NCBI GenBank assembly: GCA_018365265.1
Contig: JAGZKI010000062.1
Location: forward strand, 1 to 9,312
Source: Streptococcus parasanguinis
GTDB taxonomy: Bacteria > Bacillota > Bacilli > Lactobacillales > Streptococcaceae
Direction: 5' to 3'
Length of the DNA stretch: 9,312 nt
Within the stretch, counting starts at the first letter, position 1, and each line of letters starts with the position of its first letter. Made by a program: the position numbers and the translations under genes. Shown in pieces: positions 1 to 5,203 of this stretch. Under the pieces are notes generated by a model, which searched no databases, had not been told where the DNA came from, and saw only the letters and a program-made list of their open reading frames with translations.

Positions 1-10
1 ATCTCAGTAA
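1..10 (+). CDS. insH: IS5 transposase, last two codons and stop (partial)
   Basis: IS5 transposase is a DDE enzyme that moves the element. The known protein ends in ...WERSQ. In the window, TCT CAG TAA at 2-10 matches the final Ser-Gln-stop, followed directly by the characteristic IS5 tail. Only the extreme 3' end is visible, so whether the gene is intact cannot be judged here. Confidence 0.75.
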
Positions 11-37
11 AAACCGGAAATAACGCCAGAAATGGTG

Positions 38-60
38 GAAAAAATAGCCTAAATAGGCTG
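38..60 (-). terminator. Small hairpin plus T-run at the IS5 end, reading leftward
   Basis: AGCCTA (46-51) and TAGGCT (54-59) form a short inverted repeat. On the minus strand it is followed by ATTTTTT (45-39), the layout of an intrinsic terminator. It would stop transcription entering IS5 from outside its right end, a known self-protection pattern of insertion sequences. The stem is short, so its strength is doubtful. Confidence 0.4.
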
Positions 61-141
61 ATTCGATGTGTTTGCGGGAAAAAAATCGGCCCAGATCCGA
101 GAAATTTTAATCAGCGAGTCAGCTTGGGAAGAAATGACCTG

Positions 142-157
142 CTTATTCGCACCTTCC
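142..157 (+). repeat. IS5 right terminal inverted repeat
   Basis: CTTATTCGCACCTTCC on the plus strand reads GGAAGGTGCGAATAAG on the minus strand, the right-end inverted repeat of IS5. It marks the exact element boundary at base 157. The partner left repeat lies outside the window. Confidence 0.9.
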
Positions 158-161
158 CTAA
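158..161. repeat. IS5 target site copy CTAA
   Basis: CTAA directly follows the IS5 end. IS5 duplicates a 4-bp target of consensus YTAR on insertion, so this should be one copy of the duplication. The other copy would lie at the left end of the element, outside the window. The tnpA reading frame runs into it from the right (…AAA ATG TTA G), which shows that IS5 interrupted tnpA here. Confidence 0.75.
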
Positions 162-449
162 CATTTTCATTATCAGCGATGCGGTGACAATCCCCTGTTT
201 AATTGAGGCTGCCAGGTACAATATTTTATCCCTGCGCGCCTCAATGTCTTTGAGATTCAGGCTGGTTGTTGATATGACGGACTGTTTCCCGGAATAACGC
301 TCGGCCTTTTGATGAATAACCAGCCGCTTCTCATGAATATCCCGGATCCTTGGCGAAAAAGCGAATCCCAGCAGATGCATCAGGGTGAAAACATGCTCAG
401 TGAAGCCCGCTGTATCGGTGTAATGTTCGGTAATTTTCAGATCACTTTC
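158..449 (-). pseudogene. tnpA: Tn3-family transposase (TnpA) internal fragment
   Basis: The minus-strand frame carries about 97 residues typical of the C-terminal half of Tn3-family transposases: a run beginning SDLKITEHYTDTAGFTEHVF, then LMHLLGFAFSPRIRD, later TSLNLKDIEA and AASIKQGIVTASL. Intact Tn3 TnpA proteins are about 1,000 residues, so roughly a tenth remains. The fragment is cut at its 3' side by IS5 (junction at 157/158, immediately after codons LIMKML). At its 5' side, near 445-452, it is joined to an unrelated dehydrogenase fragment. It cannot make a working enzyme. Family assignment is confident from the YTDTAGFTEHVF block. The exact Tn3 subgroup cannot be told. Confidence 0.9.
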
Positions 450-617
450 GCATTGCCGCCCGCCGTGACAATATCGGCGGCGAGCGCCTCCAGTTCCGTC
501 TGGCTGCCAGCATGGCGTTGGCACCTATCTCCGCCAGCCGCAGGGCGGCCTCGTGGCCGAAACAACTCGACATGCCAGTGATGACAATCGTGGCGTTTTG
601 CAGACAATTTTTTGCAT
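450..617 (-). pseudogene. Short-chain dehydrogenase/reductase (SDR), frameshifted 5' remnant
   Basis: On the minus strand, an ATG at 617-615 is preceded by GGAGG at 629-625 with a 7-nt spacer, a strong ribosome binding site. Downstream, in another frame, the codons read LQNATIVITG, then SSCFGHEAALRLAEIGAN and MLAARR, and, in a further frame, ELEALAADIVTAGGNA. Together these are the first ~50 residues of a classical SDR: beta-1, the glycine-rich NAD(P) loop, alpha-B and the AARR nucleotide-selectivity loop. The start ATG is out of frame with the rest (a base seems to be missing in the A-run near 609-614), and a second shift lies near 497-505. The second glycine of the TGxxxGxG motif is a cysteine here. 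The gene then breaks off into tnpA. It is clearly dead. Confidence 0.8.
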
Positions 618-782
618 AACCACACCTCCGGAAACAGAAACCAACGAGTCTTGCGAGCATCAGCTGCACGCCTGCAAGTAATATAACCTCCGGGTCCAGT
701 TGCAGAACACCGAACAGACTAACAAAACGTAGGTGCCAGTTTGCTCTGGCGAAACGGGGTTTAACCTAAAACCGCGGTGGGG
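618..782. other. Spacer without a confident gene
   Basis: This stretch lies between the SDR remnant and the operon terminator. It holds the SDR ribosome binding site (625-629). On the minus strand a frame is open from about 765 leftward into the SDR remnant and includes a hydrophobic run (…VILLAGVQLMLARLVGF…, about 700-635). It could be the 3' end of a lost upstream membrane protein gene, but I do not recognise a family and there is no plausible complete gene. Confidence 0.5.
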
Positions 783-816
783 AGAAAACCTGCGCCAGGC
801 CAGGCGGCCTGGCGCG
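783..816 (-). terminator. Intrinsic terminator at the end of the export operon
   Basis: GCGCCAGGCC (792-801) and GGCCTGGCGC (806-815) are perfect 10-bp inverted repeats with a 4-nt loop. On the minus strand the stem is followed by AGGTTTTCT (791-783), a short T-run. It starts 12 bases after the stop codon of the M50 gene (TAG at 830-828), so it closes the minus-strand transcription unit. The stem is strong and the T-run is moderate. Confidence 0.78.
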
Positions 817-827
817 AAAATCGCACG

Positions 828-2960
828 CTAACCCTCTTTACCAAAGCCAGTTTGCTGGATAAGCATCAGCATAACGCTGTTGACCCAGCTGTGAGCCAGG
901 CTCTGGCGGTCACTCGCCACGTCAACACGTACCAGTTGCTCTTTGCTGACCGGCGCGGCGGAGATGCCTTCGATCACTACCCGGTACCAGACGGCGGCGG
1001 GACGGAGTTCGTTGGCGGGCGCAACCGGGTTCAGCGCCACCGGGCCGCCGTGACTCTGCGCCAGCATCAGATTAGGCAGACGGCGGATGGCGTCGTGGTC
1101 GATGGTCACTACCGCGCCTGCGAGCGGCTGCCAGCGGCCCTGCTGATAAACCCGCGCCGTCGCGCCGTCGCGCAGGCGGGCCAGGTCGGTTTCGCTGACC
1201 AGCGCCTTCACGCGCCAGCGGTGGGTGTCGATCACGCTTGCGATGCGGGTGCCAGGCGAGACCCAACTGCCGGGGCGCAGGGTCTGCTCAACGTCATGCA
1301 CCACGCCATCCTCCAGCGCCACCAGCTGGAGCCGCTGAAGCTCAACGGCGCTGGCCCGCTGTTGAATGGCGTACTGGCGCGCCATCTGGTCGGCGACCAC
1401 CTGCTTCGCCGCGCCGTTTTTATCGAGCGCCATCGCGCCGCGGGCGCTGGTCTGCCACGCCTGGCTTAGCGCCAGCGCCTTATCCTGCTCGTCCGCCGGG
1501 ACGGGGGCCACCAGTTCAAACAGCTTCTGGCCCGCCTTGACCTGCTGGCCTTCCTGCACCAGCACCTTGTCAAGCTGGGCGGCATAGGGCGTGTAAACCG
1601 GCTGCGCCACGCCCGCCTCCATCACGCCGTGCAGGGAGACCTGCCCGGACCAGGGCAGAAAGACCGAAAGCCCCAGCGCGAGTGCGACGGCGACAAGGCG
1701 CAGCAGGCGCGCCGGAGCGATTTCCCGGCGGCGCGCGCGCCAGATTTTGAGTTCGCGAAACATCGGTTGCACCACAAAAGTGACTATCTCAATAAAAAAC
1801 AGCACCAGCCCGAGCGCCTTAAAAAAGGCGTTGTAGACCACCAGCGCGATGCCGACGAACAGCAGTAGCCGGTAAACCCAGGTGGCGAAGGCGAAAAGGG
1901 TGAGGAAGCGGGCAAAGGCGGGCGAGACGTTATCCGGGATCGGATCCTCAAGCCCCAGCAGGTGCCAGCGCAGCCAGCGCTTCGCCCAGTTGCCCGCCCG
2001 TTCGTGCAGGCCAGGGTAGTCCAGCGTATCGCTGAGAATAAAGTAGCCGTCAAAGCGCATAAACGGGCTGGCGTTCACCGCCACCGTCAGCACCCAGGCG
2101 GTGGTGGCGAGAAAGAACAGCGCGCCTTTAACGTTGCCTTCCGGCGCGAAGCTCCAGAACAGCGTCGCCCAGGCCGCCAGCATCAGCTCGGCCATAATGC
2201 CCGCGCTGGCGATGGAGAGCCGGTGGCGGGACTGCGACAGCTTCCAGCTCTCTCCGGTATCGGTGTAGGCCATCGGCCACATCACCAGCAGCGCCACCCC
2301 CATATGGCCGACGCGTACGCCGTAGCGGGTCGCCATAAAGGCGTGCCCCAGTTCGTGCCAGCATTTGGAGAGGATCAGCGCCACCGCGAAGGCCAGCGCC
2401 CCGTTCCAGCTCAGGGCGCCGTGCAGCGCGGCCTCGACGTTATCCCACTGGCGCGCGGCCAGAACGACGCCTGCCAGCGCGGCGACGGCGGTCAGCAGTA
2501 GAAACGGCGCGCTGAAAAGCCACTCCACCCACGGCAGCATGCGGCGCAGGGCTTTCTCCGGGCGCACCAGCGGCAGGCGGATAAACAGGTAGCCGTGCAG
2601 AATACGCCGCCAGAGCGAGCCGCGCGCTTTGAACGCGCCGCGGCGCAGCAGCTGTTGCTGCTGTAAAAAGCCCAGGAACTGCAACACATCCTGTTCGTCC
2701 ACCGTCATGGTGGTCTCCTGGCTGATGCTGTCGGCAATCGCCTGCGGCGCGCCGAGCGGCCAGCGGCGCAGCATCTCCAGCTCCAGCCAGCCCAGGCGGA
2801 AATAGAGGTTGCGCACCGGGTCGGCCAGATGCCAGGCGGGCGAGCCGTCGCGGTTGTTGCCCGCCGGGTGAATTTTTAGCTCGTCGCGCAGCGGCGGCAG
2901 CGGCTGCGGCTGCGCAAGAGCTGTCCCGCCCGCAGGCGGGAGCGTCGCGGCTGTTTGCAT
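828..2960 (-). CDS. M50 (site-2-protease-like) zinc metallopeptidase fused to a HlyD-type adaptor
   Basis: This is a polytopic inner-membrane protein of 710 residues from ATG 2960. A GTG at 2972 would add four residues. The ATG lies one base after the upstream stop (TGATATG), suggesting translational coupling. Seen in order: a soluble N-terminal part (~25-110) rich in short helices, resembling the PqqD-like domain of 'putative peptide zinc metalloproteases' (family resemblance only); several membrane segments between ~149 and ~436; the zinc motif HELGH at 202-206 in a membrane segment (CWHELGHAF) and the second motif NASPFMRFDGY with Asp304 as likely third ligand. After ~440 follows a periplasmic adaptor region with two half-lipoyl stretches (~452-486 and ~546-580) around a helical hairpin. 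The M50 catalytic residues are all present. Substrate is unknown. Context suggests it processes or helps export the neighbouring adhesin, or acts as the inner-membrane platform of the exporter. Confidence 0.9.
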   Translation of the reverse strand: MQTAATLPPAGGTALAQPQPLPPLRDELKIHPAGNNRDGSPAWHLADPVRNLYFRLGWLELEMLRRWPLGAPQAIADSISQETTMTVDEQDVLQFLGFLQQQQLLRRGAFKARGSLWRRILHGYLFIRLPLVRPEKALRRMLPWVEWLFSAPFLLLTAVAALAGVVLAARQWDNVEAALHGALSWNGALAFAVALILSKCWHELGHAFMATRYGVRVGHMGVALLVMWPMAYTDTGESWKLSQSRHRLSIASAGIMAELMLAAWATLFWSFAPEGNVKGALFFLATTAWVLTVAVNASPFMRFDGYFILSDTLDYPGLHERAGNWAKRWLRWHLLGLEDPIPDNVSPAFARFLTLFAFATWVYRLLLFVGIALVVYNAFFKALGLVLFFIEIVTFVVQPMFRELKIWRARRREIAPARLLRLVAVALALGLSVFLPWSGQVSLHGVMEAGVAQPVYTPYAAQLDKVLVQEGQQVKAGQKLFELVAPVPADEQDKALALSQAWQTSARGAMALDKNGAAKQVVADQMARQYAIQQRASAVELQRLQLVALEDGVVHDVEQTLRPGSWVSPGTRIASVIDTHRWRVKALVSETDLARLRDGATARVYQQGRWQPLAGAVVTIDHDAIRRLPNLMLAQSHGGPVALNPVAPANELRPAAVWYRVVIEGISAAPVSKEQLVRVDVASDRQSLAHSWVNSVMLMLIQQTGFGKEG

Positions 2961-2961
2961 A

Positions 2962-4311
2962 TCAGAATCCACACCAGGCGCGCAGCGTCGCCAGCGGACG
3001 ACGGAAAATCAGATAACCGAGCAGGCTCCAGTCGCCGGAGATGCGGGCCGTGCCCTGCAAGCCGATACGGGCGGCGCTGGACGGGTCGGTTACGGTGCCG
3101 CGCAGCAGGTAGCTCGCGACGCCGTTCGGCGCTTCCACCGTCTCGTAACCGGCGTAATCCAGCCGCGCGGTCAGCGGGTGCAGCGGGGCGACCTTAAGAA
3201 ATACGGTCATCGCCGCGTGCGGGTTCAGGTTGGTGGATTCCGCCGCAGGCGCCCAGGCGCGCACGCCGAGCTTCGTCGGGTCCGCCAGCAGGCCGATGCG
3301 CTCGCCGGTCTGTACCGGACGGCCCGCCCAGTCGTCCGGGTCGGTGTAGACAAACACGCCGCTGCTGCGGGCGCGGATCGACAGCTTCTCCAGCTCGCGC
3401 TGCAACGAGGCAACCTGCACCTTTTGCTCGCGCCATTTGCCTTCGGTCAGAGCCAGTTCCGCACGGGCGTTCGGGTCTTCAATCGCCTGCTGAGACGCCT
3501 GATGCATATTGACGGTGGCGGTCGCCAGCTCCGCCTGAGCAATGGCGAGACGGTTTTTTAGAGTCGTATCATCCAGCTCCGCCAGCACCTGTCCGGCCAC
3601 GACCGGCGTGTTCGGCGGCACCTTCATCTGGTGAATCACCCCGTCGCTCGGCGCGGCGATCACTTCGCTGTTAAGCGAAATCACCTCGGCGGGCACCAGC
3701 GTGTATTCCCGAATCGGGATCAGCATAACCAGCAGCAGAAGCAGCAACACGAGACCCGCGCGTCGGCGCACCGTGGCGGGCAGCAGCCGTTGCAGGCGAG
3801 AAGGCCGCGCCACCAGCGCCCACCAGGCGTAGCCGTACAGGTTCGCCAGCTGGAGCAGGGCGTATTCGGGGCTTTCGACGCCAAGCTGCGTCGGCCACGG
3901 GGTATCGCGGGCCAGCAGCAGCAGGGCGTGCAGCTTGCCGTCCGGGCCGGTCAGCGCCAGCACCCAGACGTGGCCCGGCAGCCATTCGTCCCACTCGCGC
4001 GCCAGCGACTCGCTCAGCATTTCCGGCGACAGCGGCATCACGCGGGCAGTTTCCGGCAGCGCGGCGCAGCGCGGCGCGATGTCGCAGGCAACGGCGGCAA
4101 GCCACAGCGCGTAGGGGGTATTGCGGTCGGTGTCGCTCAGGCCGGAGTGCGCCGCAAGCTGGGCGCGCCCGGTGGCGGAAACGGCGAGCAGCGCCGCCTG
4201 GCGATACTCCACCAGCGAGCGGGTATCGTTACACATCACAAAACCCAGCTCTTCGGGGCTGCGCGCCGCTTTCACGCGCGCCGCGAGAGAATAGAACAGG
4301 GCGATGCTCAC
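2962..4311 (-). CDS. HlyD-family membrane-fusion protein with N-terminal GAF-like domain
   Basis: This is an inner-membrane-anchored periplasmic adaptor of 449 residues from GTG 4311, which overlaps the upstream stop as GTGA. A GTG at 4335 would add eight residues. Residues ~2-165 form a soluble domain of GAF-like length and pattern that precedes the only membrane helix (~185-199, AGLVLLLLLLVMLIP) and so should lie in the cytoplasm. After it come the first lipoyl half (~217-251, with APSDGVI and AGQVLAELDD), a helical hairpin (~250-313), the second lipoyl half (~309-342) and a beta-barrel region to the end. Adaptors of this family link an inner-membrane component to a TolC-type channel. Most HlyD proteins have only a short cytoplasmic N-terminus, so the large domain is unusual. 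GAF assignment is by pattern. HlyD assignment is confident. Confidence 0.88.
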   Translation of the reverse strand: MSIALFYSLAARVKAARSPEELGFVMCNDTRSLVEYRQAALLAVSATGRAQLAAHSGLSDTDRNTPYALWLAAVACDIAPRCAALPETARVMPLSPEMLSESLAREWDEWLPGHVWVLALTGPDGKLHALLLLARDTPWPTQLGVESPEYALLQLANLYGYAWWALVARPSRLQRLLPATVRRRAGLVLLLLLLVMLIPIREYTLVPAEVISLNSEVIAAPSDGVIHQMKVPPNTPVVAGQVLAELDDTTLKNRLAIAQAELATATVNMHQASQQAIEDPNARAELALTEGKWREQKVQVASLQRELEKLSIRARSSGVFVYTDPDDWAGRPVQTGERIGLLADPTKLGVRAWAPAAESTNLNPHAAMTVFLKVAPLHPLTARLDYAGYETVEAPNGVASYLLRGTVTDPSSAARIGLQGTARISGDWSLLGYLIFRRPLATLRAWCGF

Positions 4312-5189
4312 GAGTTGGTCGTCCCGCTCTGGCACTGCGCCGCCGCTTTCGGGCAGACTGGCGTCGCGCGGCCGCTCATGCCGGGCAGTACGTCCTGGGC
4401 GTCGCTGCCAAATTCCGCTTCAATCTCAATCGTCTGGCTCACGGCGTCCACGCGGCCGCTGATGTGGGTGACGGTCATCGGGTAATGCTTGCCGGTTTCA
4501 CCCACCACCGCGTCAAGCTGCGCGCCGGGCGCAAGCCAGGTGGTCCAACCTGACGGCACGTTGAGGCGCGCCTTGCGGGTGCCGTTGCTTACAAGATCGA
4601 TAACCTGCGCGCCTGCGCCGACGCCCTGGCCCTCTTTGACGTAAATACGCGCCACGCGGCCGTCGAACGGCGCGGTAAAGCGGCACTGCGCCAGCTGCGC
4701 TTCAAAGATTTTGATCTGGCTGCGGGTGCGGTTCACGTCGGCGGCGGCAAGGCCAACCTCCAGCGCGCCTGCGGAATGCAGACCCTGCAATTTCGCCTTC
4801 GCTTCATATTTGATCTGCGCGGCGCTGTACTCGGCGTCTGCCGCGTCGCGACGGGCTTTCAGCTCGCTACAGTCCAGCGTCACCAGCAGTTTGCCTGCCT
4901 TGACCGTATCGCCCAGCTCAACGTTGACCTGCGACACGCGCCCGGCCACCACGCTTGATAGCGGGCTTTCCTGGTTGGCCATCACCAGAAAACGCACCGG
5001 CGCGGCGCCGTTGTCGGCGGTGGCGTCAGGCGCGCTCTCAGGCGCTGCGGCAACGGCCGCATCCGGCGTTGCGACTGCCCCCGCCGCAGCGGGGGTTGGG
5101 TCGGCGGCGAAGGCGCTGGCGCACAGCGCCAGGCCCGTCAGCGGCATGAGCGCGCGGACGCTGCGCCAGCCTTCGTTCACGTTGTTCAT
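4308..5189 (-). CDS. Periplasmic adaptor subunit (RND/HlyD-type membrane-fusion protein)
   Basis: This is a secreted periplasmic protein of 293 residues. A signal peptide is visible: charged N-terminus, hydrophobic core MPLTGLALCASAFA, likely cut after Ala28 or Ala29. An Ala/Pro-rich linker (~30-62) follows, then the lipoyl and hairpin core: VAGRVSQVNVELGDTVKAG (~82-99), a short helical hairpin (~108-165), and FTAPFDGRVARIYVKEGQGV (~171-190), then a beta-barrel region. Cys107 and Cys169 flank the hairpin and could pair in the periplasm; two more cysteines (279, 285 region) lie near the C-terminus. It lacks a membrane anchor beyond the signal peptide. It starts 14 nt after the tolC-like gene and its stop overlaps the next start by 4 nt. 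It probably bridges to the TolC-like channel together with the two following adaptors. Confidence 0.9.
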   Translation of the reverse strand: MNNVNEGWRSVRALMPLTGLALCASAFAADPTPAAAGAVATPDAAVAAAPESAPDATADNGAAPVRFLVMANQESPLSSVVAGRVSQVNVELGDTVKAGKLLVTLDCSELKARRDAADAEYSAAQIKYEAKAKLQGLHSAGALEVGLAAADVNRTRSQIKIFEAQLAQCRFTAPFDGRVARIYVKEGQGVGAGAQVIDLVSNGTRKARLNVPSGWTTWLAPGAQLDAVVGETGKHYPMTVTHISGRVDAVSQTIEIEAEFGSDAQDVLPGMSGRATPVCPKAAAQCQSGTTNS

Positions 5190-5203
5190 ACCTGTTCCTG
5201 TTA

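Larger units (their letters stand above)
1..157 (+). mobile_element. Right end of an IS5 element (left part outside the window)
   Basis: I recognise this stretch as the right terminal region of IS5: the last transposase codons, an AT-rich untranslated tail, and the terminal inverted repeat ending in ...TTCGCACCTTCC at 157. IS5 is about 1.2 kb, so only its last 157 bases are visible and the transposase body lies left of base 1. The base composition is much more AT-rich than the operon to the right. The element sits inside a Tn3-type transposase fragment and the sequence just outside it is CTAA, which fits the YTAR target preference known for IS5. Identification is from memory of the IS5 sequence, not from a search. 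Confidence 0.92.

Noticed and set aside
111..524. A single 137-codon minus-strand gene
   Set aside because: The frame crosses three unrelated segments (SDR remnant read out of frame, tnpA fragment, IS5 end), so it is a chance fusion and not a gene.
635..765. Hydrophobic minus-strand frame upstream of the SDR remnant as a small membrane protein gene
   Set aside because: No start with a ribosome binding site inside it and no family recognised. Kept only as a note in the spacer entry.
777..1469. Long plus-strand open frame opposite the M50 gene
   Set aside because: It is a shadow of the GC-rich minus-strand gene: its sequence has no recognisable domain, and the opposite strand encodes a convincing M50/HlyD protein.
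3631..4485. Plus-strand open frame of 284 codons opposite two adaptor genes
   Set aside because: It spans the overlap of two well-supported minus-strand genes and is rich in Arg/Gln/His, typical of an antisense shadow in high-GC DNA.
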